Below are positions 17,512-25,900 of a DNA stretch of 64,000 nucleotides, piece by piece. The position numbers and the translations under genes were made by a program. Source of the DNA: MFWN01 sp964594115 (GTDB lineage Archaea; Nanobdellota; Nanobdellia; Pacearchaeales; GW2011-AR1). The first letter of the stretch is position 1, and each line of letters starts with the position of its first letter. The stretch lies in contig CAZQLD010000003.1 of NCBI GenBank assembly GCA_964594115.1, positions 9,388 to 73,387 on the forward strand, read 5' to 3'. The notes beneath the pieces are model-generated. The model searched no databases, had not been told where the DNA came from, and worked only from the letters and a program-made list of their open reading frames with translations.

Positions 17512-18831
17512 ATGCTTGAACAAATTAAGAATTTAGTGGAAAAATTTTCGCAACATAATGAAGACCAAAAAATTCAGATAGTGAGCCATCATGATACTGA
17601 TGGAATCTGTTCTGCGGCAATAATGGCAACAGCCCTCCAAAGACTAGATAAAAAGTTTTCTGTAAGAATTGTAAAACAGCTTGAAAAAGAGATTATAGAA
17701 GAACTGCCCAAAGATAGTGTTATAATATTTTTAGATTTAGCTTCAGGAAGTTTAGAAGAAATAAACAGATTAAAAACAGATGTTTATATCCTAGACCACC
17801 ACGAAATTAATAAGAACGCTAAAATAGGGGAAAATGTAAATTTAGTAAATCCGAATCTTCAAGATAAAGAAAATTTATGCGGAGCTTGTCTGACATATCT
17901 CTTTGCTAAAGAATTAAACAATAATAATAAAGATTTGGCAAATCTCGCAGTTATAGGAATGGTTGGCGACATGCTTGAAAAAAATATTGGAAAAATAGGA
18001 AATAACATAATAAACGACGCTGAAATAATAATCAAAAAGGGTCTGTTGCTTTACCCTGCTACTCGCCCGCTAAATAAAACCTTAGAATTTAATTCTAGTG
18101 TATTTATTCCCGGTGTAACTGGCTCTTTTTCAGGAGCACAAAATCTTTTAAGAGAAGCAGGAATAGGAAAAAAAGATGGCAAGTACAAAAATTTAATAGA
18201 ATTAAACGAAGATGAAATGTCTAAATTAATTACTTCAATATTATTAAGAACGAACAAACAAAAAACTGAAGATCTCATTGGAAATATTTATTTGATAAAA
18301 ATTTTTAATAAATTAGAGGACACAAGAGAACTATCTGCTATGATAAATGCATGCTCAAGACTAGAACAAAGCCACATAGCCCTATCATTGTGCATGGGGA
18401 AAAAAGAAGCAAGGAAAAAAGCTGAAAAAATATACGCTAATTATAAACAACACCTAATTTCCGGTTTAAATTTTGTGTCAAACTCGAAGAAAATAGAAGG
18501 AGATAATTATATTATAATAAATGCAAAAAACAATATAAAAGATACAGTAACAGGAACAATAGCTTCTATTCTTTCTATGTCTTCTATCTACAAAGAAGGA
18601 ACAGCAATAATAACAATGGCTCGCAGTGGGGATAAAATTAAAGTTTCTGGAAGAATTGCAGGAAGGAATGGTAGGAATATTCATGAAATTTTATCTTCAG
18701 TTATCCAAGAAATAGGAGGGGAAGTAGGAGGCCACGCTCTCGCTGCAGGTTGTCTAATAGAAAAAGAAAAAGAAAAAGCATTTATCGAGGTGCTGAAAAA
18801 AAAGCTGGAAGTTGAATTAGTAAAGATTTAA
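17512..18831 (+). CDS. gan: GINS-associated nuclease / RecJ-like DHH phosphoesterase
   Basis: The archaeal RecJ/Cdc45 relative joins GINS and MCM and degrades single-stranded DNA or RNA from 5' ends. The DHH catalytic residues are present: SHHDTDGICSA (motif with DxD), FLDLASGS, ILDHHEI and a later GMVGDML. The DHHA1 domain closes the protein with EIGGEVGGHALAAGC. All metal ligands appear retained, so it should be an active nuclease rather than a Cdc45-like pseudoenzyme. 439 residues is normal. It follows rps15 by 48 bp and its last four bases overlap a convergent gene. Confidence 0.9.
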   Translation: MLEQIKNLVEKFSQHNEDQKIQIVSHHDTDGICSAAIMATALQRLDKKFSVRIVKQLEKEIIEELPKDSVIIFLDLASGSLEEINRLKTDVYILDHHEINKNAKIGENVNLVNPNLQDKENLCGACLTYLFAKELNNNNKDLANLAVIGMVGDMLEKNIGKIGNNIINDAEIIIKKGLLLYPATRPLNKTLEFNSSVFIPGVTGSFSGAQNLLREAGIGKKDGKYKNLIELNEDEMSKLITSILLRTNKQKTEDLIGNIYLIKIFNKLEDTRELSAMINACSRLEQSHIALSLCMGKKEARKKAEKIYANYKQHLISGLNFVSNSKKIEGDNYIIINAKNNIKDTVTGTIASILSMSSIYKEGTAIITMARSGDKIKVSGRIAGRNGRNIHEILSSVIQEIGGEVGGHALAAGCLIEKEKEKAFIEVLKKKLEVELVKI

Positions 18832-19088
18832 AAATCCTCTTTCTTAGACATGTGAACACTTTTAAAAACCAACTTCTCTAATTTTTTAAAATCTTCTGGA
18901 TTATGCTCCTTAAATTCAGAGATAAATATCTCTCCTGTTTCCTCGTTTTCCAGGATAGCTACATATTTATCTTTTTTGTTAAAGATGCACTTTGGAAATA
19001 AATAATGCTCGTGCCACTTAATATTTTTTTCTGTTAGTTCTTCAGCTATTTTCATCCATTCTGAGAATGATATTTTTTTAGATTTCAT
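18828..19088 (-). CDS. Uncharacterised 86-residue protein
   Basis: The product starts MKSKKISFSEWMKIAEELTE and contains a beta-strand section KYVAILENEETGEIFISEF. It has no transmembrane segment, cysteine ligand or known motif. The gene has a stop overlapping the convergent GAN gene and a promoter region of about 95 bp facing eS27. I cannot assign a family. Compact length, normal composition and a clean intergenic promoter support a real gene. Confidence 0.6.
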   Translation of the reverse strand: MKSKKISFSEWMKIAEELTEKNIKWHEHYLFPKCIFNKKDKYVAILENEETGEIFISEFKEHNPEDFKKLEKLVFKSVHMSKKEDF

Positions 19089-19184
19089 AATCTAATTATT
19101 GCTCTAAGGTTTAATAAATTTTTGGTGAATTAAAGAAAATCCCTAAAACAAAAGTTTTATAATGCTTCTTTTAATGATTTCTCT

Positions 19185-19352
19185 ATGAAAAGCAGATTTG
19201 TTAGAGTTAGATGTCAAAAATGTAAGAACGAACAAATAGTATTTGGAAAAGCCTCTTCCACAGTAAAATGTTTGATATGTGACTCAGATCTTACAGAATC
19301 AAGTGGTGGAAAAACAAAAATCAAAGCAAGAGTTATTGAGGTGCTAAATTAA
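19185..19352 (+). CDS. rps27e: Small-subunit ribosomal protein eS27 (S27e)
   Basis: This 55-residue gene encodes a single zinc ribbon: VRCQKCKNEQIVFGKASS, then VKCLICDSDLTESSGGKTK. Four cysteines in two CxxC pairs, a GKAS turn and the final beta strand ARVIEVLN fit eS27 exactly, at the short archaeal length. A TATA element (GTTTTATAATG) is about 25 bp upstream of the ATG. It leads the conserved archaeal translation operon with aIF2-alpha and Nop10. Confidence 0.95.
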   Translation: MKSRFVRVRCQKCKNEQIVFGKASSTVKCLICDSDLTESSGGKTKIKARVIEVLN

Positions 19353-19361
19353 TTTAGAAAA

Positions 19362-20057
19362 ATGCAAAAGAAATTAGAAGAAGGCCAAATCGTTTTATGT
19401 ACTGTAACCAAAGTAGTTGGAACAACAGTTTTTATAAAAATTGAAGGTTATGATAAAGAAGGAACAATAATGACATCTGAAATCGCACCAGGAAGAATAA
19501 GAAACCTAAGAGACTACGTCGTTCCAAATAAAAAAATTGTCTGCAAAATATTAAGAATAGACAAAAGCCATACAGATTTAAGTTTAAGGAGGGTAGCAGC
19601 AAAAGAAAAAAGGGAAATCCTTGAAAATTATAAAAAAGAAAAAAGTTTAATCGCCACACTAAAAACCATCTTAAAAGATGCCGAGCTAATAATCAAGAAA
19701 ATTAAAGAAGAATCTTTTTTAACAGAATTTTTTGAAAAAGCAAAAGAAAATCCAGAATTATTAAAGGATTTGATGAGTAAAGAAGAAGCCACAAAACTTC
19801 TTAAAATCTTGAAAGAAAAAAAAGAAAAGGAAATATCTGTCAAGAAAAAATTCTCTCTAACTAGTCAGGCAGAAGATGGGATGACAAAAATAAAAAAGAT
19901 TCTGCCCCTAGAAACAACATATATTGCAGCAGGAAAATTCTTAATTACAGTTAAGGATAAGAACTATAAAGAGGCTAACATAAAAATTAATAATCTTTTA
20001 GGGGATATAGAAAAAAAAGCAAAACAAGAAAACTGTGTTTTTTCTGTTGAAAAATGA
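19362..20057 (+). CDS. eif2a: Translation initiation factor aIF2, alpha subunit
   Basis: aIF2-alpha is part of the heterotrimer that brings initiator tRNA to the small subunit. The S1-type OB domain lies at residues 1-80 (EGQIVLCTVTKVVGTTVFIKI, SEIAPGRIRNLRDYV, DLSLRRV), followed by a helical domain and a C-terminal alpha/beta domain that binds the gamma subunit. At 231 residues it is about 30 shorter than usual; the middle helical domain appears trimmed. The regulatory-Ser region of eukaryotes is not relevant here. Its stop overlaps the start of the next gene as ATGA. Confidence 0.93.
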   Translation: MQKKLEEGQIVLCTVTKVVGTTVFIKIEGYDKEGTIMTSEIAPGRIRNLRDYVVPNKKIVCKILRIDKSHTDLSLRRVAAKEKREILENYKKEKSLIATLKTILKDAELIIKKIKEESFLTEFFEKAKENPELLKDLMSKEEATKLLKILKEKKEKEISVKKKFSLTSQAEDGMTKIKKILPLETTYIAAGKFLITVKDKNYKEANIKINNLLGDIEKKAKQENCVFSVEK

Positions 20058-21001
20058 AAATTGATTCTGTTTTATTCGCAAAAGTCAAAACTTTTGAAGA
20101 ATTTCAAGAGTTCATCAATAAACTAGACATAAAGGGAAAGAATTTTATTATCAAACCTAATTGGGTAGAACCCACTAAAGGACAATATACAGAGCCAAAA
20201 CCTTTGCGCTGGCTTTTTGATTGTTTAAAAGGCAAAAAAGTAATTATCGAAAGCCATACAGTTTGGAGAAATAAAATTTTAATGGAGACCGGAGAAGTAG
20301 TTGTCAATGAAAAAAATGTAAATGAGAAAAAAGATTTTTTAAGAGAACAGGAAAAATGGTTTCTTGAATCTACTGGTATAAATAATTTATTAAAAGAGTA
20401 TAATGTTGAATATATTAATGTTACTGAAGAAGTATGGAAAGGAAAAACTGTTGAGCCAAAAATAATCCAACAAATTGTTGAAAAAAAATTTCCACCAATA
20501 AGGCACAAAGAGCTTTATGGTATTATACCCAAGAAAATCTTTGAATTAAAAGATGCTGTTTTTATTGACTTTGCTAAACTTAAAACAAACAGAGGTTTTG
20601 CAATGACACTCTCTACTAAAAACCTATTTGGATTAATTCCTGACCCAAAACGCTCCCCAAAATATCATGATCATGAGGCAAAAATAATCCCTTATGCAGT
20701 CCTAGATATAAACAAAATTTACCGTGCATTATTTAACTGTATCTTTATTAATGAAGGAATATTTACTGCAGTAGACGGCCCTTCTCCTGAAGAAAGCAGA
20801 TTAAAAGAAAATGTTAATTTAATTGTTGGAGGGAAAAACTCAATTGATGTTGATTTAGTAACTGCAAAACTAGTTGGAATCAGCCCAGAAATCTTATTAA
20901 AAAAATTACTTAATCCAACTAAAGAAATCTTTAAGTTTAACTCTGGAATATTAAATAAAGTTCCAGAGAATTTTACTGATAAATTTACTTATGATAAATA
21001 A
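20054..21001 (+). CDS. DUF362-family protein inserted in the translation operon
   Basis: The start LDIKGKNFIIKPNWVEPTKG, the later DFAKLKTNRGFAMTLSTKNLFGLIPD and the end EGIFTAVDGPSPEES fit DUF362 proteins, many of which carry ferredoxin modules. This 315-residue copy has no CxxCxxC clusters, so it is the bare domain. It overlaps the aIF2-alpha stop by four bases and is two bases from nop10, so it is cotranscribed with translation genes. Reaction unknown. Its insertion between aIF2-alpha and nop10 is unusual compared with the common archaeal gene order. Confidence 0.78.
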   Translation: MKIDSVLFAKVKTFEEFQEFINKLDIKGKNFIIKPNWVEPTKGQYTEPKPLRWLFDCLKGKKVIIESHTVWRNKILMETGEVVVNEKNVNEKKDFLREQEKWFLESTGINNLLKEYNVEYINVTEEVWKGKTVEPKIIQQIVEKKFPPIRHKELYGIIPKKIFELKDAVFIDFAKLKTNRGFAMTLSTKNLFGLIPDPKRSPKYHDHEAKIIPYAVLDINKIYRALFNCIFINEGIFTAVDGPSPEESRLKENVNLIVGGKNSIDVDLVTAKLVGISPEILLKKLLNPTKEIFKFNSGILNKVPENFTDKFTYDK

Positions 21002-21003
21002 AG

Positions 21004-21120
21004 ATGAAACTCAAAAAGTGCCCCGAATGCAAAACATACACACTAAATTCGCTGTGTAAAAAGTGTAAAAAGAAAACAAAACAAGCAGGATATAAATTCA
21101 AACACTATACTTTTAAATAA
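21004..21120 (+). CDS. nop10: Ribosome biogenesis protein Nop10, short form
   Basis: Nop10 is a core protein of H/ACA ribonucleoproteins that guide pseudouridylation. The 38-residue product begins MKLKKCPECKTYTLNSLCKK and has the two zinc knuckles (CPEC and CKKC) of archaeal Nop10. Archaeal homologues are usually near 55-60 residues; the C-terminal helix that packs on Cbf5 is largely missing here, although the residues KFKHYTFK may be its remnant. Location after eS27 and aIF2-alpha is the conserved position. Confidence 0.82.
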   Translation: MKLKKCPECKTYTLNSLCKKCKKKTKQAGYKFKHYTFK

Positions 21121-21168
21121 ATATTAGACAATAATAATTAATTTAAATAAAAGAAAAAATACAGAACC

Positions 21169-21477
21169 ATGATTATAGACTATAATGGTAGTGTCCAATT
21201 ATGGGAGCATAAATATTATGAAGGAGAGAAAAATGGAGACAGAATTGAGAAAAAAATTAAAAAAATTTCCCATATAGAGTTAAGTGATGGAAAATTAGCA
21301 TTTAATAAAAATAAAAGCCTCACTGTTGTCAGGATTTCTAAAGCTTATATTTACAAAGGTAAAGAGAAAACAAAACAATACAGAAGACTAGTCAGAATAG
21401 AAACAACTGGAAATGGAAAACCTCCAAAAAACCTAACAGGCTTATTAAAAACAGAGGATTTTGAAAAAAAGGTCTAA
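21169..21477 (+). CDS. Uncharacterised 102-residue basic protein
   Basis: A leaderless gene (TATA-like TTTAAATAAAAG about 22 bp upstream) encodes a basic, beta-rich protein starting MIIDYNGSVQLWEHKYYEGE and ending in a short helix. Repeated hydrophobic/charged alternation suggests a small beta-barrel or SH3-like fold, but no motif identifies it. It converges on the PHP gene with a four-base stop overlap. Confidence 0.6.
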   Translation: MIIDYNGSVQLWEHKYYEGEKNGDRIEKKIKKISHIELSDGKLAFNKNKSLTVVRISKAYIYKGKEKTKQYRRLVRIETTGNGKPPKNLTGLLKTEDFEKKV

Positions 21478-22709
21478 AATAATTTTGCCTGTTTTTCAGG
21501 AAGTATGGCTTGTCCATAAACCCCATCATAACCTGGCTTAACTTTTATCCTGCCCTGCCTATTTAAAATTATCAATTCAACTAATAACTCATTTTTCAAA
21601 ACTTTAGCTAACTCAATTTTTTCCACATTTAATAAAATATTAAACTCATTTTTAAAATGCTCAATTAACTCATTATAAACTCTCCAGCAGGATTTTGAAT
21701 TCATTCCAGAACCTAAAGCTAAAGAAATCAGTTCATGCAAAGGAAGAAGAGTGTAATATTTTTTCTTATTTTTATAATCTGCCGGTCCTTGTTTTCCAGA
21801 TAACTCATCAACCCTATATTCAACACCAACAATCAAATTACTGCCACATTTAGGACATCTTCCCTCCAGTCTTCTTGTTTCTTCAAAACTACAAGAAAAA
21901 TCACAATTCCTATGGCCATCATAATGATATTTTCCATAAGCAGGGTCCACTTCAATAGTTCCAATAAATCTATTGGTTCTTATTTGATTTAATATAACCT
22001 CATAAGAAAGTTTTTCATTTTCTTCTAATTTAAATATAGTTGATTCTCTTCCAATTCTCCAAGGCCAAAACGAATGAGAATCAGAAAAACTTACAATAGA
22101 AATGTTATCTAATTCTTTTATTTTCCAGTTCATCTCAGGATCTGAAGAAAGCCCTGTCTCAATCGCATGAATTCTGTCAACCTTATCTCCAAAAGCCTCC
22201 TTTAAACTATCAAACCCTCCCTTGCTTCCAAAAATTCCAAACCAGGGTGTCCAGATATGTGCAGGAATAACCTCAATTCTCTCATCAATCTCCTGCATTT
22301 TTGCAACAAAGTCTCTGCAAGTTATTCCAAAAATAGGTCTCCCATCATAATCTCTTCTTCCTTTTGTATCTAAATACTCATTAATCTTGTCTACTACTTC
22401 TAAACTTGGGGCTAAATAAACTAAATGAACTCTCCTGCCTTTTTCATCTTGACTATAAATTAAACTTATTTCAGAACTTAAAATAAATGGAAACTTTCCT
22501 TCTTCATCCTCATACCACAAAATCCCATTTTCTTCTCTTAATTCTTCTAATTCAATGAGCCACTGAGGATGTGTAAAATCTCCTGTCCCTAATAAACCCA
22601 AACCTTTTACACGGGCCCATTTAACCAAATTCAGTATATTTAGCTGACTGCTACAAGCCCTTGAAAATCTAGAGTGTATATGCAAATCTCCAATAATTTC
22701 TCTAACCAT
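21474..22709 (-). CDS. PHP-domain phosphoesterase with zinc ribbon (TIGR00375-like)
   Basis: The N-terminal PHP domain carries metal ligands DLHIHSRFSR (residues 8-17), GTGDFTHP, and later HIW and SDSHSFWPWRIGRE, typical of a trinuclear metal phosphoesterase. A zinc ribbon (CDFSCSFEETRRLEGRCPKCG) and a helical C-terminal part follow, as in a conserved archaeal/bacterial family related to UvrD-associated proteins. A role in nucleic-acid or nucleotide metabolism is inferred. The ATG at 22709 is 26 bp from a TATA box (TCTATAAAAAC), so it is preferred to the GTG six bases upstream. Confidence 0.83.
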   Translation of the reverse strand: MVREIIGDLHIHSRFSRACSSQLNILNLVKWARVKGLGLLGTGDFTHPQWLIELEELREENGILWYEDEEGKFPFILSSEISLIYSQDEKGRRVHLVYLAPSLEVVDKINEYLDTKGRRDYDGRPIFGITCRDFVAKMQEIDERIEVIPAHIWTPWFGIFGSKGGFDSLKEAFGDKVDRIHAIETGLSSDPEMNWKIKELDNISIVSFSDSHSFWPWRIGRESTIFKLEENEKLSYEVILNQIRTNRFIGTIEVDPAYGKYHYDGHRNCDFSCSFEETRRLEGRCPKCGSNLIVGVEYRVDELSGKQGPADYKNKKKYYTLLPLHELISLALGSGMNSKSCWRVYNELIEHFKNEFNILLNVEKIELAKVLKNELLVELIILNRQGRIKVKPGYDGVYGQAILPEKQAKLF

Positions 22710-22746
22710 AAACACAAAAGAAAAAATTAGTTTTTATAGATTATTG

Positions 22747-22770
22747 TTCTTAGCTTAAACTCTTAAAAAT
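22747..22770. repeat. 24-bp direct repeat, copy 1 (left of the SDR gene)
   Basis: A 24-base sequence starting TTCTTAGCTTAAACTC is identical at 22747-22770 and 23617-23640, flanking the SDR gene in the same orientation. The left copy lies in the PHP/SDR intergenic region. Confidence 0.8.
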
Positions 22771-22820
22771 ATATAACCTATCACAAGAATTCTTAAAAAT
22801 ACTATTTCTATGGGTTTTTC

Positions 22821-23615
22821 ATGGACTCGGGATTAAAAAATAAAATAGCTATTGTAACAGGCGGTGCAGCAGGAATTGGAAAAGCCACAGTAGAACTATT
22901 AGCAGAAGAAGGTGCAGTCCCAGTATTTATTGATAATAATAAAAGGGCAGGGGAAAGACTAAGCAAAAACCTTAATAAAGAAAACAAATTTATATGTGGT
23001 GATTTAAGAGATGAAAAATTCTGCAAACAAGCTGTAGAGAAAACAATAAAAGATTATAAAAGATTAAATATTTTGATAAACAATGCTGGAAGAAATGACT
23101 TCCTTGAAATAGATAATACTTCTCCTCAAAAATTTAGAGAATCTTTAGAAGAAAATTTAGTTCAATATTATTCTATGACCTATTATAGCTGGCCCCATTT
23201 AAAGAAAAGTAAAGGAAATATTGTCTTTGTTGGATCAAAGGTAGCAGTAGTTGGAGAGGGAAAAACCATAGCTTATGCAGCAGCAAAAGGAGCAATAAAT
23301 AGTTTAACAAGAGAACTAGCAACAAAAGCAGTTAATGAAAAACTTGGAATAAGGGTAAATTGTGTACTTCCGGGAGTTGTTGCAACCCCACAACATCAAG
23401 CCTATATAAAAAAAACATATGGTGATCTTAAAAGAGGGAATCAAATATTTGGGCAAAGAATTCCACTAGGCAATAGACCAACAACACCTAGAGAAGTAGC
23501 TAATGAAATTATATTTTTAGCTTCAAAACTTGCATCACATACAACAGGACAATTAAGATTTCCAGAAGGGGGATATGTTCATCTAGATAGGCAGGTTACA
23601 GGAAAATATGATTAA
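22821..23615 (+). CDS. Short-chain dehydrogenase/reductase
   Basis: A classical SDR of 264 residues: nucleotide-binding TGGAAGIGKA (residues 14-23), NNAGRND, catalytic Ser in VFVGSKVAV, and YAAAK as the Tyr-Lys pair, then PGVVATP. It should be a soluble NAD(P)-dependent alcohol/keto oxidoreductase; the substrate cannot be read. The TATA element ATTCTTAAAAATA is 25 bp upstream of the ATG. The gene is flanked by exact 24-bp direct repeats, so it may have been inserted or duplicated into this place. Confidence 0.92.
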   Translation: MDSGLKNKIAIVTGGAAGIGKATVELLAEEGAVPVFIDNNKRAGERLSKNLNKENKFICGDLRDEKFCKQAVEKTIKDYKRLNILINNAGRNDFLEIDNTSPQKFRESLEENLVQYYSMTYYSWPHLKKSKGNIVFVGSKVAVVGEGKTIAYAAAKGAINSLTRELATKAVNEKLGIRVNCVLPGVVATPQHQAYIKKTYGDLKRGNQIFGQRIPLGNRPTTPREVANEIIFLASKLASHTTGQLRFPEGGYVHLDRQVTGKYD

Positions 23616-23616
23616 T

Positions 23617-23640
23617 TTCTTAGCTTAAACTCTTAAAAAT
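23617..23640. repeat. 24-bp direct repeat, copy 2 (right of the SDR gene)
   Basis: This is the second identical copy. It begins just after the SDR stop codon and, on the minus strand, supplies the last codons and stop of the HExxH membrane protein. Being part of a coding end, it is probably the original copy, with the left one a fragment. Confidence 0.8.
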
Positions 23641-24149
23641 CTAACCAATTGATAAATATCTCCTGGAAGGTAAGTTACATTTGCAAGAGTTATTTGAACT
23701 AAAGCAATCAGCCACATAAATAATATCCAGTTAACAGCTAATACCCATGTTAAATTCACGCTCTTACCAAATCTTATTTTATAAAAAAGATACACATTAG
23801 AAATAGTTAAATAAATTGCAATTAAAAATAGAAATTTTAAATCAGAAACTATACCTGCAATATTAACCTCTGTCCTCTGATATTTATCCAGTTTTTTGTA
23901 CTCAGTAAGACTAAATCTTGTAACCCCTAATTTATCATTTTGCGGATTAAAAAAATTAGGTATTGTTGACAATAAATCAATCTCATAATAACTCTCAACA
24001 CCATATTTTTCTAAAGTATTAAAATGCCCTCTTTCATGAAAATAAGTAGATATTTGCACAAGATATGGAAGAATAAAAAATATGCTCACAAACAGAAAAA
24101 AAGCTACTTTAAGTACCTTCGCTGCCTCTTTTTTAAACTCCTCATTCAT
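23625..24149 (-). CDS. Membrane protein with HExxH motif, candidate zinc protease
   Basis: The 174-residue protein has about four hydrophobic segments. The first is followed by STYFHERGHFNTLEKYG, a complete HExxH (His38, Glu39, His42) close to the membrane. A later segment NIAGIVSDLKFLFLIAIYL recalls the second conserved helix of M50 site-2 proteases, but no NPDG-like aspartate motif is clear. An intramembrane or membrane-bound metalloprotease is the best guess; a sequence or structure comparison to M50 and M48 families would decide. Confidence 0.6.
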   Translation of the reverse strand: MNEEFKKEAAKVLKVAFFLFVSIFFILPYLVQISTYFHERGHFNTLEKYGVESYYEIDLLSTIPNFFNPQNDKLGVTRFSLTEYKKLDKYQRTEVNIAGIVSDLKFLFLIAIYLTISNVYLFYKIRFGKSVNLTWVLAVNWILFMWLIALVQITLANVTYLPGDIYQLVRFLRV

Positions 24150-24201
24150 AGTAAATAAACAGAAATAAAGTTAATAAATGTTACCTTCATTTTACAATAA
24201 T

Positions 24202-24302
24202 GTCCCTATAGTTCAATTGGATAGAACGCGACCTTGCGGTTGGAAAGAGAAAACTAGGTTTGCAAAAAGGTTGTAATCGGGGTTCAAGTCCTCGTGGGGA
24301 CA
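24202..24302 (+). tRNA. tRNA-Arg (anticodon GCG) with a 28-nt intron
   Basis: The acceptor strands GTCCCTA and TGGGGAC pair with two wobble pairs; the D arm is GTTC/GAAC, the anticodon stem CGACC/GGTTG, and the T arm CGGGG-TTCAAGT-CCTCG. After position 37 an intron at 24240-24267 interrupts the loop; exon bases TTGC (24234-24237) pair exactly with intron GCAA (24262-24265), as expected for the central helix of an archaeal bulge-helix-bulge. The intron also has an AAAC/GTTT hairpin. Anticodon GCG reads CGC/CGU arginine codons. Confidence 0.92.
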
Positions 24303-24307
24303 TTCTT

Positions 24308-25294
24308 TCAAACCTCATCCCTTAAGCCATCTGCTGTAATAAAAAAAACAGTCTCATTTTCCGGCAGATTGGGACTATCAATCATCTTTGCGACTCTGCT
24401 GTCTTTCTTGCCTCTTCTTAAATACATCCTGTAAGTTGAAGCATGCCCTACTATATGCCCTCCTATAGCTGTTGTAGGATCTCCAAACATCAGTGCAGGA
24501 TTTGCCATAACCTGATTCGTAACATAAATAGCAAGATTATACTGTTCTGCCAGTCTCATTAGTGTATGCAAATACCTGTTTAACTTTTGTTGTCTGTCTG
24601 CTAACTGCCCTCTTCCAGAAAATTCTGCCCTAAAATGTGCAGTTAAACTATCAATAACTACTAATTTTATTGGCTCCCCATCTTTAATCATTTCTCCTAT
24701 CCTATCTATTAATAAAATCTGATGATCTGAGTTTAAAGCCCTGGCAACAAGTATATTCTTAAGTATTTTTTCAGGATTTGCGCCCATTGCTTCTGCAATC
24801 TGCTTTACTCTTTCAGGCCTAAATGTTCCTTCTGTATCAATATAAACCGCCTTCCCATTTGCACCACCCATATCTAAAGGCAACTGAACATTTACAGCCA
24901 AGCTTAATCCAAGCTGTGTTTTTCCACTGCCATAAGCTCCAAAACTTTCTGTCATTGACTTTGTTTCTACACCCCTCCCCCCCAGAAGATTGTCTAGATT
25001 TTTACTTCCAGTTGTAATATAAAGAACCTCTTCTCTTTTCTTAGCAAAATCCGTGCCTGTCTGAAATCCAAGTTTCATCATTTTTCTTGCTGCCTGTATA
25101 GACTTTCTTGCTACAGCTTCACCAACCCCTGCTAACTCAGATAATCCAGGAGGAGTCATTACTGCAAGCCCCATCAAATCATAAACTCCAGCAGCTTCCA
25201 GCTTTGCAATAGAGCTCGGACCAATTCCAGGCAGGTCACTTAACTTATATTCTTTCTCTTCTTTTCCCTCAGCTTTCCCTTTTTTTTCAGCCAT
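24308..25294 (-). CDS. radA: DNA repair and recombination protein RadA
   Basis: RadA is the archaeal RecA/Rad51 recombinase. An N-terminal helix-hairpin-helix domain (LSDLPGIGPSSIAKLEAAGV, residues 18-37) precedes the ATPase core: Walker A GAYGSGKT (119-126), Walker B KLVVIDSLTAHFR, loop motifs GRGQLADRQQKLN and NQVMANP, and the C-terminal GGHIVGHASTYRMYLRRGK. At 328 residues it is typical and carries no intein. Its leader holds the 44-base repeat also found upstream of pilus-locus genes. It is the only obvious repair gene that shares this leader. Confidence 0.97.
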   Translation of the reverse strand: MAEKKGKAEGKEEKEYKLSDLPGIGPSSIAKLEAAGVYDLMGLAVMTPPGLSELAGVGEAVARKSIQAARKMMKLGFQTGTDFAKKREEVLYITTGSKNLDNLLGGRGVETKSMTESFGAYGSGKTQLGLSLAVNVQLPLDMGGANGKAVYIDTEGTFRPERVKQIAEAMGANPEKILKNILVARALNSDHQILLIDRIGEMIKDGEPIKLVVIDSLTAHFRAEFSGRGQLADRQQKLNRYLHTLMRLAEQYNLAIYVTNQVMANPALMFGDPTTAIGGHIVGHASTYRMYLRRGKKDSRVAKMIDSPNLPENETVFFITADGLRDEV

Positions 25295-25319
25295 TTTTAG
25301 TTCTTTTTTTCCAACTTAA

Positions 25320-25363
25320 TTTCTTTCTTCCTAAGTTCTTTCTTTTTTAAAGAAAGAAGCTAT
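25320..25363 (-). repeat. Leader repeat family 1, radA copy
   Basis: The 44-base element sits 26 bases upstream of the radA start, inside the probable 5' leader, since a TATA element (CTTATAAAAC) lies further upstream at about 25388. It contains 10-base arms TTCTTTCTTT and AAAGAAAGAA around a three-base loop, so a hairpin can form. The copy at 49702-49745 differs at one base; related copies are at 31954-31997 and 45819-45862. Confidence 0.85.
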
Positions 25364-25436
25364 TTCTAAGAAAAGAAAGCTGTTTTATAAGTTTTACCTT
25401 GATTTATTATATATTTCAAAACATATTATAAATTTA

Positions 25437-25886
25437 TCAGAAAAACATAAAAACCACTAAAGTAATATCTATCAAAACAAAAGCAAGAAAAATGCTTGTT
25501 TCTACTAAGCTTCCTGTCTTTAATCTCCAGTTACTCTTCTTTTTATAAGGCCAAAAAGGTATTATTCCTTCCATTGTAAAACTATCTACAAATAAATGTA
25601 TACCATAACCCATAAAAAAAGCTAAACTTGCAGAAGGTAAGAAAAAAGCTAATAAAAAAGAAACAATAATACAAAAAGTAAAACTATGGAAGGGGCCTCT
25701 ATGCTTTACAAAAAACTGTAAAAAACTAAAGCCTTTAAATTTTCCAATAGTTGAAAATCCTGTGTCAATATCTGGCAATAATGTAGCAATAAGGGTCACA
25801 AAAATAAACAATAATTGATTATTGACATGTTTCACAAATAAGATTATTGCAAAGATTACCAAAGCCAAATGTGTTCTTAACAGCAT
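25437..25886 (-). CDS. Membrane-bound metal-dependent hydrolase, YdjM/DUF457 family
   Basis: The 149-residue protein has about four membrane helices and the family motifs LLPDIDTGF, FVKHRGPFHS and GYGIHLFVDSFTMEGIIPFWP, in which the Asp, His and His/Asp residues are thought to bind metal. Family members were described as inner-membrane hydrolases, some induced by DNA damage in bacteria; here it lies next to radA, but it is in its own transcription unit. The substrate is not known. Confidence 0.85.
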   Translation of the reverse strand: MLLRTHLALVIFAIILFVKHVNNQLLFIFVTLIATLLPDIDTGFSTIGKFKGFSFLQFFVKHRGPFHSFTFCIIVSFLLAFFLPSASLAFFMGYGIHLFVDSFTMEGIIPFWPYKKKSNWRLKTGSLVETSIFLAFVLIDITLVVFMFF

Positions 25887-25900
25887 TTTAAATTCCTCTT

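Noticed and set aside
24308..25294. Intein in radA
   Set aside because: The ATPase motifs are uninterrupted and the length is normal.
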